Positions 8,883-18,665 are shown, counted from the first letter of the stretch. The stretch is 64,000 nt of DNA from Woeseia sp037968755 (GCA_037968755.1 JBBKWB010000007.1:1-64000), one strand, 5' to 3'. Made by a program: numbers and translations. Notes: a model not told the origin generated them from the sequence alone.

Positions 8883-9557
8883 TTGGCCAACATGCTCGCC
8901 AATATTTTTGGAACATCACCCGTACAGCCGTTGGAAAAGCACTGTGATATTGCCTACCAGTGCACCAAGCAATTGAACGATTTTTTTGCGGCCGTCGTTG
9001 CCGGCGACTGGGACGCGGCAGTCGCCGCACGCGGCAGGGTGAGCGAGCTGGAGCACAAGGCTGACGACCTGAAAAAAGCCATTCGCCTGCGCCTGCCGAA
9101 AAGCCTGTTCATGCCGGTGCCGCGCGAGGACCTGCTGGAGTTGTTGCTGGTACAGGACAAGATGGCCAATCGTGCCAAGGATGTCTCCGGACTTGTACTC
9201 GGTCGCAAGATGCAAATACCGGCCGAGATTGCGAGCGACTTTCTCGAGTTTGTGCGCCGCAATGTGGATGCCGCGAAACAGGCTCGAAAAAGTGTGCGCG
9301 AGCTCGACGAGTTGTTCACGAGTGGCTTTAAAGGAGCCGAAGTAAAGCTGGTCGAATCGCTGATCGAAGAACTGGACCGCATTGAAAGCGACACCGACGA
9401 GCGCCAGGCCGGCCTGCGTGCTTCTTTATTCAAGATTGAGCGCAATCTCGATCCGGTAACCGTTATATTTCTTTATCGCGTCATCGAATTGACTGGCGAG
9501 ATTGCGGATATGGCAGAGCGAGTCGGTCGCCGGCTCGAGCTTCTGTTGTCTCACTGA
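8883..9557 (+). CDS. DUF47 / PhoU-like phosphate transport accessory protein
   Basis: 224 residues, all helical, of the TIGR00153/DUF47 family related to PhoU. Features are ELEHKADDLKKAIRLRLPK near 51-69 and the PVPREDLLELL segment. Members act with low-affinity Pit phosphate transporters, here the next gene, 40 bases downstream. The start is taken as TTG at 8883 because GGAGG at 8871-8875 lies seven bases before it; the first ATG at 8892 would be 16 bases away. The pair forms a common two-gene phosphate uptake operon. Confidence 0.9.
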   Translation: MANMLANIFGTSPVQPLEKHCDIAYQCTKQLNDFFAAVVAGDWDAAVAARGRVSELEHKADDLKKAIRLRLPKSLFMPVPREDLLELLLVQDKMANRAKDVSGLVLGRKMQIPAEIASDFLEFVRRNVDAAKQARKSVRELDELFTSGFKGAEVKLVESLIEELDRIESDTDERQAGLRASLFKIERNLDPVTVIFLYRVIELTGEIADMAERVGRRLELLLSH

Positions 9558-9597
9558 GAACAATACAAATCTGACAACACAAGCGGAGTCGCTTTAG

Positions 9598-10848
9598 ATG
9601 GAAGCAGAGATCGTCTATATCGCACTGGCGGCGATTTTCGGAATTTTCATGGCCTGGGGTATCGGCGCCAATGATGTTGCCAATGCGATGGCAACTTCGG
9701 TCGGTTCGCGGGCGCTCACGATCAAGCAAGCCATCCTGGTGGCCGCTGTATTCGAATTTCTCGGTGCAGTTCTGGCCGGCGGTGCGGTTACTTCGACCAT
9801 CCGTAAGGGCATCGTTGATGCGAGCCTGCTAAGCGAAACACCCGAGTTACTTATTTACGGCATGCTCGCGTCATTGCTGGCGGCCGGCACCTGGTTGCTG
9901 ATCGCCTCCCGCAATGGCTGGCCAGTGTCGACGACCCATTCAATCGTCGGCGCAATCGTCGGTTTTGCGGCAGTGGGCATCGGCATCGATGCAGTGCAAT
10001 GGGGCCAGGTCGGCACAATTGTAATGAGTTGGGTAGTGTCGCCGCTGACCGCAGGGTTCATTGCGTACCTGATTTTCGGAACGGTGCAGCGCCTGATCCT
10101 TACCCAGCCCGACCCATTGGAGTGTGCGAGGCGTTACGTACCGGTCTATATATTTTTCGCAGCGTTCACAATCACACTTGTAACTATCCTGAAAGGCCTG
10201 ACCCACGTGGGCCTCGAAATGTCGACGGGGAATAGCTACCTGCTCGCAACCGGCATTGCTCTTGTGATCGCCATTTTTGGCAAGTTCGCTATTGCCCGAA
10301 TTAAGCCTGATCCGAAGGCCGAAAAGAAACAGCATTTTCACACGGTCGAGCGGGTTTTCGCGGTACTGATGGTTGTGACGGCCTGTTCGATGGCATTCGC
10401 ACACGGTTCCAACGATGTGGCCAATGCAATCGGTCCACTTGCCGCCGTTATCAGCATTGCCCAGACCGGTGTCATTGGTGCCAAGTCATCGATTCCATTG
10501 TGGGTGTTGGTTCTCGGCGGTGGCGGCATCGTTATCGGCCTCGCAACCTACGGCCGGCACGTGATCGCCACTGTCGGTGAAAAAATTACCCAGCTGACTC
10601 CCAGTCGAGGTTTCGCTGCCGAGCTCGCCGCAGCAACTACCATTGTTATTGCGTCCGGTACCGGCATACCAATTTCGACAACGCATACGCTCGTTGGCGC
10701 CGTGCTCGGTGTCGGGCTGGCGCGTGGTATCGATGCTATCGACCTCCGGGTTGTAGGTCGCATATTCGTATCCTGGGCGATCACCATACCGGCCGGTGCA
10801 TTCCTGGCGATCTTGTTCTTCTTCGTGTTTCGCGCAGTTTTGCCGTAA
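9598..10848 (+). CDS. pit: Inorganic phosphate transporter, PiT family
   Basis: 416 residues with about ten hydrophobic segments. The family's duplicated signature is clear: GANDVANAMATSVGSRAL near residue 22 and AHGSNDVANAIGPLAAV near 267, and each half also has a P(V/I)STTH motif (PVSTTHSIVG, PISTTHTLVG). PiT carriers take up phosphate, often as a metal phosphate, driven by protons or sodium, in the inner membrane. GGAG stands about 11 bases before the ATG. The upstream DUF47 gene is the expected partner. No pho box was recognised. Confidence 0.94.
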   Translation: MEAEIVYIALAAIFGIFMAWGIGANDVANAMATSVGSRALTIKQAILVAAVFEFLGAVLAGGAVTSTIRKGIVDASLLSETPELLIYGMLASLLAAGTWLLIASRNGWPVSTTHSIVGAIVGFAAVGIGIDAVQWGQVGTIVMSWVVSPLTAGFIAYLIFGTVQRLILTQPDPLECARRYVPVYIFFAAFTITLVTILKGLTHVGLEMSTGNSYLLATGIALVIAIFGKFAIARIKPDPKAEKKQHFHTVERVFAVLMVVTACSMAFAHGSNDVANAIGPLAAVISIAQTGVIGAKSSIPLWVLVLGGGGIVIGLATYGRHVIATVGEKITQLTPSRGFAAELAAATTIVIASGTGIPISTTHTLVGAVLGVGLARGIDAIDLRVVGRIFVSWAITIPAGAFLAILFFFVFRAVLP

Positions 10849-10885
10849 GCCAGCGCTTGCTGGTTAGTTAATTTCTGGGGGGGGT

Positions 10886-12634
10886 ATGCGACGAGTTACT
10901 GTCTGGCTGTTGGTGGGACTGTTGCTCGCGCAGCCGTCGTGGTTGCTGGCGCAGAATGATGATGCCGCGATCATTCGCTACAACGCTCGTCATCACCCGG
11001 TGTATGACACGGACGGCATGGTTGCATCGCAGAACGCGATCGCAAGCGCTGTTGGTGCCGAAATTCTGGCGCAGGGCGGCAATGCTGTCGACGCCGCTGT
11101 AGCCGTTGGTTTTTCCCTGGCCGTTGTGCTGCCCCGTGCAGGCAATATTGGCGGCGGCGGGTTCATGCTGCTGTACCTTGCCGATACCGACGAAACGGTT
11201 GCGATTGACTACCGCGAAATGGCGCCACCGCGGGCGACGCGCGACATGTTCCTCGATAGTGACGGCAATGTAGATCCGGTTCGCGCACGCTTTAGTCACC
11301 TTTCCTCAGGTGTGCCGGGCACGGTTGCCGGCTTGCACGCCGCGCATGATCGCTACGGCAGCTTGCCATGGCGGCAACTGTTGGCGCCCGCTATTCGACT
11401 TGCCGAGCGCGGTTTCATCGTGAGTCACGACCTTGCCACACTGCTCGCGTCGCGGCGTGACCAGCTCGGTAGCAATGCAGCCAGTCGCGGTTATTTTTAC
11501 AAGGACAACGGCGAGCCGTACGTGGCTGGCGAGCGCTTCAGGCAACGCGATCTTGCCCGCACGCTTAAACTCATCGCGCGCAAGGGTCCCGATGCGTTTT
11601 ATCGCGGTGCCATTGCAGAGAAGATCGTCGCAGATATGCAGGCTAACGGTGGCTTGATCGATGCAGCCGCGCTTGCGGCGTATCAACCCCGCTTTCGTGA
11701 GCCGTTGCGCGGCACATACAGAGGCTTCGACATTGTCACGATGCCGCCGTCCAGTGGCGGCGGCGTGCATGTCATTCAGATGCTCAACGTTCTTGAGCAT
11801 TTTCCGGTGGCGGATTTCGGGCCGGGTAGTGCCGACAATGTTCACTTGCTGACTGAAACGATGAAGCTCGCCTATGCTGATCGCAGCAAGCACCTTGGCG
11901 ATATGGATTTTTACGACGTGCCCGTCGATTGGCTAATGAGCAAGGCCTATGCGAAAGAGCTTGCCGAGGGCATCGACATGCAGCGCGCGCGGCCATCCAG
12001 TCAGATCTCGCCCGGCGTTGCAGCGCGCCCGGAAAGTCCGGATACGACGCATTTTTCGGTTATGGACCGCTACGGCAACGCGGTCGCGAATACGTACACC
12101 TTGAATTTTTCTTATGGTTCCGGCATCAGCGTTCCCGGCGCCGGATTTCTGTTGAACAATGAAATGGATGACTTTGCGGCCAAGCCAGGCGTGCCGAATG
12201 CGTTTGGGCTGACAGGCGGTGAGGCCAACGCAATCCACGCAGGCAAACGTCCGCTGAGTTCAATGACACCGACCCTGGTGTTGAAGGACGGCCGGCCGTG
12301 GCTGGCGACGGGTAGTCCTGGCGGCAGCCAGATTATTACCAGCGTTCTGCAGATGCTGGTGAACGTGATTGATCATGGCATGAACATCGCAGATGCGACG
12401 GACGTGCCGCGCATGCATCACCAGTGGTTACCTGACCTGTTGAAACTGGAGTCGGGTTTTAGCCCCGACACTATCGAGAAACTTGAAGATCGCGGGCACA
12501 CTCTCGAGGTAACCGAGGCTATGGGTAGTTTGCAGTCGGTCATGTATCGCGACGACCTGTTTCGTGGTGCGTCGGATCCACGCCGACCTGAAGCAGGCAG
12601 TGTCGGTTCTGCCATGCATGAAGCGACACATTGA
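10886..12634 (+). CDS. ggt: Gamma-glutamyltransferase precursor
   Basis: 582 residues with a cleavable signal peptide (basic start, then a leucine-rich run ending near QPSWLLAQ), so it acts in the periplasm. The autoprocessing nucleophile is Thr387 in DTTHFSV, which becomes the N-terminus of the small subunit. Supporting motifs are NIGGGGFMLLY, PPSSGGGVHV and GSPGGSQIITSVLQ. The enzyme hydrolyses or transfers the gamma-glutamyl group of glutathione and other gamma-glutamyl compounds. A role with the nearby gamma-glutamyl polyamine genes is possible but not shown. The next gene begins within a few bases of its stop. Confidence 0.94.
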   Translation: MRRVTVWLLVGLLLAQPSWLLAQNDDAAIIRYNARHHPVYDTDGMVASQNAIASAVGAEILAQGGNAVDAAVAVGFSLAVVLPRAGNIGGGGFMLLYLADTDETVAIDYREMAPPRATRDMFLDSDGNVDPVRARFSHLSSGVPGTVAGLHAAHDRYGSLPWRQLLAPAIRLAERGFIVSHDLATLLASRRDQLGSNAASRGYFYKDNGEPYVAGERFRQRDLARTLKLIARKGPDAFYRGAIAEKIVADMQANGGLIDAAALAAYQPRFREPLRGTYRGFDIVTMPPSSGGGVHVIQMLNVLEHFPVADFGPGSADNVHLLTETMKLAYADRSKHLGDMDFYDVPVDWLMSKAYAKELAEGIDMQRARPSSQISPGVAARPESPDTTHFSVMDRYGNAVANTYTLNFSYGSGISVPGAGFLLNNEMDDFAAKPGVPNAFGLTGGEANAIHAGKRPLSSMTPTLVLKDGRPWLATGSPGGSQIITSVLQMLVNVIDHGMNIADATDVPRMHHQWLPDLLKLESGFSPDTIEKLEDRGHTLEVTEAMGSLQSVMYRDDLFRGASDPRRPEAGSVGSAMHEATH

Positions 12635-12645
12635 GTCGTGCGTCG

Positions 12646-14022
12646 ATGAATGCCAACGCGCCACCTGCCATCCTGCCTGGTGCGCGTCGCTACGCGCTTG
12701 CTGTCCTGGTCGTTGTATACACCTTCAATTTTATCGACCGACAGATTCTCGCGATTCTGTTGCCGGCCATCAAAGCCGAATTCGTAGTCGATGACTGGGT
12801 ACTCGGATTTCTCGCAGGTTCTGCTTTCGCACTCTTTTATGCGACGCTTGGTGTGCCAATCGCCCTGCTTGCGGATCGCTACAACCGACGCAACATGATA
12901 GCGATCGCGCTCGCCATCTGGAGCGGAATGACCGCGCTGTCGGCCGCCGCTGGCTCAGTATTGCAACTGACGCTGGCGCGTATCGGGGTAGGCATAGGAG
13001 AGGCGGGTTGCAGCCCACCGGCACACTCGATGATCTCCGACTATTATCCGCCAGAAAGCCGTTCGACTGCGATGGGCATATTCACGCTGGGTATCTCGTT
13101 CGGCATCATGATCGCCTACCTTGCAGGCGGCTGGGTCGTCGAGAATATCGGCTGGCGCGAAGCGTTCCTTATTGTTGGCATCCCCGGCGTGCTGCTTGCA
13201 TTGATTGTGCGTTTTACCGTTGTTGAACCACCGCGGGGTAACGCGGATGGCATGCGCGACCAGGTAGAACCACCCGGTGTCCTGTATGTCGCCCGTTTCC
13301 TTTTGCAACGCCGCGCGTTCCTGCACATGGCTGTCGGTGCCGGGCTGGCATCGTTTGGCGGTTATGCGGTCGCCAGTTTTTTCCCGAGTTTTCTTGTTCG
13401 CAGTCATGCGATGAGCCCATCAATAATCGGTGTCTACCTTGGGCTAATCCTGGGAATTGCCGGCGGCTTTGGTTTTGCCGGCGGCGGCTGGGTCGCCGAT
13501 CGCCTGGGTCGTTATGGTCGGCGCTGGTCTATGTGGGGCGTGTCAATCGCATCTCTGCTGGCCTGGGCGTGCATATTTCCGGTCTATCTCAGTGACTCGT
13601 GGCAATACGCCCTGTTGTGGTTTCTGGTGCCGGCAGTATTTTCGAACTTCTACCTGGCGACGACCCTGGCGCAAGCGCAAAGTCTTGTTGGCCTGCGTAT
13701 GCGCGGTGTTGCCGCTGGCCTGATGCTGTTTATTCTGAATATTATTGGCTTGGGCATGGGGCCGCAGGTCACGGGCATTCTCAGCGACCTGTACGCGCCG
13801 TCGATGGGGCCAGAATCGATGCGTTACAGTTTGTTAACAATCGGCGCAGTGGTGGGACCCTGGTCGGCTTTTCATTATTATAGAGCTGGCAAGCATCTTG
13901 AGGGCGATCTCGCGAGAGTGGCGGACCTGGAATTGGGCGCTGCCAATTATCGCAATGTCGTCATCGGAATCGTCATGGCAGTACTGGCATTATTATTTGC
14001 CGTCTACATGGTCATTCGCTAA
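12646..14022 (+). CDS. MFS transporter, spinster-like
   Basis: About 458 residues with 12 predicted membrane helices. Helix 1 has NFIDRQILAILLP, the 2-3 loop has LADRYNRRNMI, and helix 4-5 has RIGVGIGEAGCSPPAHSMISDYYP, all typical of the spinster-type branch of the major facilitator superfamily. The ATG at 12646 is preferred; a TTG at 12631 overlapping the ggt stop is also possible. Tight coupling to ggt suggests import of a product of periplasmic gamma-glutamyl hydrolysis, but the substrate cannot be read from the sequence. Confidence 0.85.
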   Translation: MNANAPPAILPGARRYALAVLVVVYTFNFIDRQILAILLPAIKAEFVVDDWVLGFLAGSAFALFYATLGVPIALLADRYNRRNMIAIALAIWSGMTALSAAAGSVLQLTLARIGVGIGEAGCSPPAHSMISDYYPPESRSTAMGIFTLGISFGIMIAYLAGGWVVENIGWREAFLIVGIPGVLLALIVRFTVVEPPRGNADGMRDQVEPPGVLYVARFLLQRRAFLHMAVGAGLASFGGYAVASFFPSFLVRSHAMSPSIIGVYLGLILGIAGGFGFAGGGWVADRLGRYGRRWSMWGVSIASLLAWACIFPVYLSDSWQYALLWFLVPAVFSNFYLATTLAQAQSLVGLRMRGVAAGLMLFILNIIGLGMGPQVTGILSDLYAPSMGPESMRYSLLTIGAVVGPWSAFHYYRAGKHLEGDLARVADLELGAANYRNVVIGIVMAVLALLFAVYMVIR

Positions 14023-14100
14023 CAATTTGAAGTGAGCCCGGCTGCACGTCGATGACGACGGTGGTATGGGAGCGGAAGCTAGGCATAAGGGAAGTACAAC

Positions 14101-14397
14101 ATGCTGGACCGATTAACGGCCAGGGTGCGCGAAATCGTGGACTGCGAAGACGCCTTCGGCTTTAGAGTCAAACTGGTAGTGAAGGGCCTCGGCTGTATTC
14201 TTGTGGACGGCACAAATTATCCTATTGCTGTCAGCAACGCGGACGACGTAGCTGCTGCGACCCTGAAACTAAATGGCGACGATTTGTCGCAACTGCTGGA
14301 TGGTGGCTTGTCACCGCTGACTGCATTCATGCGTGGTCGCATCCAGGTTGAGGGTGACCTGGGTAAGGCAATGCAATTGAGCCGCTTGTTTACTTAA
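14101..14397 (+). CDS. SCP2 sterol-carrier domain protein
   Basis: 98 residues forming a single SCP2-type lipid-binding domain. The closing segment LTAFMRGRIQVEGDLGKAMQL near 75-95 is the most conserved part of this fold, preceded by the typical LKLNGDDLSQLLDG. Such small proteins bind acyl or sterol-like ligands in the cytoplasm. It follows the MFS gene after 78 bases and faces the convergent puuA-type gene. Ligand unknown. Confidence 0.85.
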   Translation: MLDRLTARVREIVDCEDAFGFRVKLVVKGLGCILVDGTNYPIAVSNADDVAAATLKLNGDDLSQLLDGGLSPLTAFMRGRIQVEGDLGKAMQLSRLFT

Positions 14398-14408
14398 ATC
14401 GGTATTCG

Positions 14409-15800
14409 TCAGACGGCGCGCATATACCAATCGAAATCAACGTTACTCACGACGTTGTGAAAGCGTCGCGCTTCCTCGCGACGATTGGCCAGGTACGTCT
14501 GGCAAAAATCCTCACCAAGATACGCCGGCAAAATCTTGCCGCGTGCGAAACGATCCAGCGCCGAGTCCCAGCGGTTGGGTAGCTTGGCCTTCAGGTTGAC
14601 TACCGTGCCCTGTTTGACCATTGGCCCCGGATCTATGCCTTGCTTGAGGCCATGGTGTACGCCCGCCAGTATCGCAGCCGTAACCAAATAAGGATTGGCA
14701 TCCGCTCCCGAGGTTCGATGCTCAAAGCGCAAGTTTTCGGGGTCGGAAACGGGAATCCGGATGGCGACGTTGCGATGATTGCTGCCCCAGTTCGGCTCGA
14801 CCGGTGCGAACATTTCCGGGCGCAGGCGTCGATACGAATTGGCATTCGGCGCGAAGATGGCGGTCGCTTCTGCCATGCTGGCACGCAAGCCGCCGACGGC
14901 ATGTTGCAACTTGGCAGAGAAGGGCGGCGTCGCAAGGCGATCTTTACCCTCTGAAAAATAGTTGCGTCCTTTGCTGTCTTTCAGACTCATGTGTACATGC
15001 AGACCTGAGCCCGAGTCATCAGCGAACGGTTTGGCCATGAAGCAGGCCACGTAGCCGTGCTTTCTGGCGACCGCTTTCACTGCGCGTTTCAGTAGCACGG
15101 CGTGATCGCAGGCGAGCACCGGATCATTCAAATGGTGCAGGTTTATTTCGAATTGTCCCGGTGCGAATTCCGAAGTTGTCGTGCCTGCCGGAATATTTTG
15201 CACTTCACAGACCGCATGTAACTCGTCCAAGAATGGTTCGATGTCCTGCAGGTCGTCCGGGTGATATACCTGCGGACCCGGCTGCGGGCGGCCTAAACCA
15301 GGGACCTTCGATACGCGCGCTGTCGGCTGTTCCGCCTTGGCATCAAGTAAATAAAACTCGAGCTCCGTTGCCATGACTATCTCGAGCTTCATTTTACGGA
15401 ACGGTTCGATCGTGCGTTCGAGAACGGCTCGCGGATCACCAAAAAACGCGCTGCCATCGGTGTCGCGAAAACGAAATAGGGCCTGCGCGCTGGGCCTGTT
15501 GGACCAGGGTGTCGGTGCGAGACTGTTAGCAACGACTTCAGCGGGGATGTCGGGGTCGCCATCGTCGGACGAATAGCGAATACCGGGGATAACGTCTCCC
15601 AGGGTATCCAGGAACACCGTACCGCCCGGCATACAGAAGCCATCTTTGAAGGTCTTCTCGAACTCTTTCTTCTGGATGCGTTTGCTGCGCAGGACACCGG
15701 CGATGTCGGTAATCAGCAATTCCATGGTGTTGGTCTTGGGGTGGCGCTTCAGAAAGGAGCGCAATGCGCGCGCAGCTGCAGTGGACCGGGGCTGACTCAT
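14409..15800 (-). CDS. puuA: Glutamine synthetase family protein, gamma-glutamylpolyamine synthetase type (copy 1)
   Basis: About 463 residues from the ATG at 15800; a longer ORF upstream to 15848 is unlikely to be used. It has the GS fold: ELEFYLLD, APGQFEINLHH (metal-binding glutamate), GSGLHVHMSL (ammonia/metal-site region), PNSYRRLRP and EHRTSGADANPYL. These group it with PuuA/GlnA-like enzymes that join glutamate to putrescine or other amines, rather than with housekeeping GlnA, whose adenylylation loop I do not find. It is divergent from an IclR regulator, with a shared operator candidate at 15911-15940. A second copy lies at 21157-22488. Confidence 0.85.
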   Translation of the reverse strand: MSQPRSTAAARALRSFLKRHPKTNTMELLITDIAGVLRSKRIQKKEFEKTFKDGFCMPGGTVFLDTLGDVIPGIRYSSDDGDPDIPAEVVANSLAPTPWSNRPSAQALFRFRDTDGSAFFGDPRAVLERTIEPFRKMKLEIVMATELEFYLLDAKAEQPTARVSKVPGLGRPQPGPQVYHPDDLQDIEPFLDELHAVCEVQNIPAGTTTSEFAPGQFEINLHHLNDPVLACDHAVLLKRAVKAVARKHGYVACFMAKPFADDSGSGLHVHMSLKDSKGRNYFSEGKDRLATPPFSAKLQHAVGGLRASMAEATAIFAPNANSYRRLRPEMFAPVEPNWGSNHRNVAIRIPVSDPENLRFEHRTSGADANPYLVTAAILAGVHHGLKQGIDPGPMVKQGTVVNLKAKLPNRWDSALDRFARGKILPAYLGEDFCQTYLANRREEARRFHNVVSNVDFDWYMRAV

Positions 15801-15910
15801 GCTGGGATCGTTCCTGTTGTCATTATTGTGACCGCTTGAGTACTGCATCGTAGTGGTTCACGAGCCAATCGGCCATTGTTCAGATCACTTGCGCGGGATG
15901 TGCTGAATGC

Positions 15911-15940
15911 CATAATATGAAACACAACTTCATAATATGG
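15911..15940. promoter_or_regulatory. Operator candidate between puuA copy 1 and the IclR gene
   Basis: In the 150-base divergent gap, the 9-mer CATAATATG occurs twice (15911-15919 and 15931-15939), exactly 20 bases apart. Overlapping it is a perfect 6-bp inverted repeat, TATGAA at 15916-15921 and TTCATA at 15929-15934. Spacing of two helical turns plus dyad symmetry is what a dimeric regulator would use. The site lies 11 bases before the IclR start, so autoregulation is likely. Confidence 0.45.
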
Positions 15941-15950
15941 TAACAGTCTC

Positions 15951-16706
15951 ATGCGTAATGCGCTCCCGCCGCAAGGCGCTCAGTCGGCCCTTCGCGCTAT
16001 TCGGCTGCTCAAGTTGTTTACCCCGGAACGGGCAGAAATGACCCTGGCCGAACTGAGTCACGCCGCAGACCTTAACAAGACCACTACGCATCGCCTGCTG
16101 CAGGCACTGCAGAGCGAAAACCTTATTGAGCGCAACTCGGCCAACAGTGCCTATAGCCTCGGTCCGGGATTGATGGCGCTCGGTGTGCAGGCATTGGCAA
16201 GCAACGACTTGCGTCGTCGCGTTCGGCCATTGTTGCGCGCGCTGGCACGGGACATCGGCGAAACGGCTACCCTGGAAGTCCCGGTCGAGAACAGTATGTT
16301 GATTCTTGACGAGGTTGCCGGCAGCCACGTTATTTCTGCTGCCGGCAACATTGGCACGCGCTGGCCTCTGCACGCGACGTCTACCGGTAAGGCGTGGTTG
16401 GCTTTTGACGATGCGAGCATTGATCGGCTTGGTGATGACCTGCCACCGCTTACCTGCAGGACGCTGACAGCAAAGGCTTTGTTCCAGCCGGAGTTCACCC
16501 GTATCCGTCGTTGCGGCTATGCGGTCAGCGTGGACGAACTGGAAGACGGATTCACGGCAGTCGCAACGGTCATTCGAGGCGCGCTGGGTGATGTGCAGGG
16601 TGCTTTATCGATTGGCGGTCCGTCGCAGCGCCTCGGGCCTGCGCGCCGGGCCGAAATCGGCGCATCGTTGTGCAAGGCTGCGCAGCGATTAACCCCGGAC
16701 TACTGA
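15951..16706 (+). CDS. IclR family transcriptional regulator
   Basis: 251 residues. The N-terminal winged helix-turn-helix covers roughly residues 15-75 (SALRAIRLLKLFTP, LAELSHAADLNKTTTHRLLQAL), followed by an IclR effector domain (WPLHATSTGKAWLAF, then YAVSVDELEDGFTAVATVI). It is divergent from the first puuA-type gene and precedes the NhaC antiporter gene by 18 bases, so it probably controls one or both in response to an amine or amino acid. Effector unknown. Confidence 0.9.
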   Translation: MRNALPPQGAQSALRAIRLLKLFTPERAEMTLAELSHAADLNKTTTHRLLQALQSENLIERNSANSAYSLGPGLMALGVQALASNDLRRRVRPLLRALARDIGETATLEVPVENSMLILDEVAGSHVISAAGNIGTRWPLHATSTGKAWLAFDDASIDRLGDDLPPLTCRTLTAKALFQPEFTRIRRCGYAVSVDELEDGFTAVATVIRGALGDVQGALSIGGPSQRLGPARRAEIGASLCKAAQRLTPDY

Positions 16707-16724
16707 TTCAGCAACCACGGTTGC

Positions 16725-18665
16725 ATGGCGCTGCGGGCTCTGCGTGTTAATATTTCAGCAAGGCCACCTAATAAGAAGAACAAGCCCATCCGGATTCTAA
16801 CGCTCGCATTAATGCTGTGCCTTACCACCTCCGTGCAAGCGGCGGATCCAAGCATTGCGTCGCCTTCAGTGGCGCTGAATAACGTGGCGTTTGATATCGA
16901 AGTCGCGGCCCTTCCACCGGGCCAGCAAGTCACGCTTGAGATCGGTCAGCAGCGCATCAGGGGTATGAGCAACGCAGAAGGCAATGCCACCTTTGCCGGG
17001 ATTGTGGTCGAGCAAGCCGATACCACTAATGTATCAGTCCACGTTGCTGGCGCTTTGCTTGCATCGCAGACCGTGCGGGTGTTGCCGGGCTGGGTGTCGG
17101 TACTGCCGCCGCTCGTCGCCATTGTCATGGCACTGGCTTTGCGCAATGTGATTCCTGCTTTACTGGTCGGCATCTGGTTGGGCGCCGCAGCGTTGCGTTC
17201 GTTTTCGCCGCAAGGAATCTTTGCGGGGCTGCTCGACAGCTTCCAGGTATTCGTTGTTGCGGCACTTGCGGATGCGGATCATGCAGCAATCATCCTGTTC
17301 TCGATGATGATCGGGGGCATGGTCGGAATCATTACTCGCAACGGCGGCATGGCGCGAATTGTCGAAATGTTCGTGAGCCGGGCAAAATCTGCGGTCAGTG
17401 GTCAGGTCTCGGTATGGCTGATGGGCCTGATGATTTTTTTCGACGACTACAGCAATACGCTCGTCGTTGGTAATACCGCGCGGCCGCTGACTGACCGCTT
17501 GCTTATATCCAGGGAAAAGCTTGCCTACATTGTGGATTCAACCGCCGCACCTGTTGTCTGTATAGCATTGATTACGACCTGGATTGGCTACGAAGTGGGA
17601 CTGATTGGCACAGCGCTCGAACAGATCCCTGAAATAACCGCGCCAGCGTATACGGTGTTTCTGAACTCTATTCCGTACAGCTTCTATCCCATCCTGGCTA
17701 TCGTTTTTGTATTGGCCGTTGCGCTTACCGGGCGCGACTTCGGGCCTATGTACCATGCTGAGATGCGCGCGCGAGGAGGGCAGGTCGCGCCAATGGCAAG
17801 TGAAGACCTGCCGGCGATGCAGGGCGATACCCTCGACGCAAAAGAGAACGTACCGTTTCGCGCGTGGAACGCTTTCGTCCCTTTGCTGGTCATGATTGGT
17901 GGCCTGCTCGGGGGGCTGTATGTCACGGGCAATGGCGAAACCCTGACTGAGATTATCGGGTCCGCTGATTCCTACAAGGCGATGCTCTGGGCATCACTTC
18001 TCGGCGCGCTAACGGCGGCGATCATGTCGGTTGCGCAAGGAATTCTGAACGCGCAGGAAACAGTCGATGCATGGTACGGCGGCGTGCGCGCGATGCTGTT
18101 CGCCATGATCGTGCTGGTACTCGCCTGGGCCTTGTCGAGCGTCACAGAAGCGTTGCATACCGCCGACTACCTTGTGTCGATCCTGGCCGGCAGCCTGCCG
18201 GCTCCACTGGTGCCGGCGACCGTGTTTATCTTGTCGGCGGTTACCGCGTTCACGACCGGAACCAGCTGGGGCACCATGGGTATTCTCATGCCGTTGGTTG
18301 TGCCACTTACCTGGGCGGTTATGGGCATATCAGACATGCAATCTCCGGAGCATATGCATTTGCTCTATTCGGCGATCGCCTGCAACCTGGCCGGCGCCGT
18401 GTGGGGCGATCATTGCTCGCCAATCTCGGACACGACCGTACTGTCATCAATGGCCAGCGGCTGCGATCACATCGAGCATATTCGTACGCAGATGCCCTAT
18501 GCCTTGCTGGTAGGCAGCGTCGCGATGGCGGCAGGCACCATTCCAGGAGGCTACGGTCTGTCGCCGTTGATCTCACTACCGATTGCTATCGCAATCCTGG
18601 TATTCATGCTTCGCGTTCTGGGACGGAAGGCGACTCAGCCGCTGACTGCCGGTGCGTCCGGCTGA
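16725..18665 (+). CDS. NhaC family antiporter with exported N-terminal domain
   Basis: 646 residues. After a basic start there is a signal-like segment (LTLALMLCLTTSVQA), then about 90 residues with a beta-rich, exported look, then the NhaC-type membrane core beginning near residue 125. Diagnostic text includes MMIGGMVGIITRNGGMARIVE, FFDDYSNTLVVGNTARPLTD, TTGTSWGTMGILMPLVVPL and AGAVWGDHCSPISDTTVLSS. NhaC-type carriers exchange Na+/H+ or transport organic anions and amino acids. The start at 16725 is the first ATG of the frame; a later start cannot be ruled out. The 3' end overlaps the convergent GST gene by 31 bases. The transported solute is uncertain. Confidence 0.85.
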   Translation: MALRALRVNISARPPNKKNKPIRILTLALMLCLTTSVQAADPSIASPSVALNNVAFDIEVAALPPGQQVTLEIGQQRIRGMSNAEGNATFAGIVVEQADTTNVSVHVAGALLASQTVRVLPGWVSVLPPLVAIVMALALRNVIPALLVGIWLGAAALRSFSPQGIFAGLLDSFQVFVVAALADADHAAIILFSMMIGGMVGIITRNGGMARIVEMFVSRAKSAVSGQVSVWLMGLMIFFDDYSNTLVVGNTARPLTDRLLISREKLAYIVDSTAAPVVCIALITTWIGYEVGLIGTALEQIPEITAPAYTVFLNSIPYSFYPILAIVFVLAVALTGRDFGPMYHAEMRARGGQVAPMASEDLPAMQGDTLDAKENVPFRAWNAFVPLLVMIGGLLGGLYVTGNGETLTEIIGSADSYKAMLWASLLGALTAAIMSVAQGILNAQETVDAWYGGVRAMLFAMIVLVLAWALSSVTEALHTADYLVSILAGSLPAPLVPATVFILSAVTAFTTGTSWGTMGILMPLVVPLTWAVMGISDMQSPEHMHLLYSAIACNLAGAVWGDHCSPISDTTVLSSMASGCDHIEHIRTQMPYALLVGSVAMAAGTIPGGYGLSPLISLPIAIAILVFMLRVLGRKATQPLTAGASG

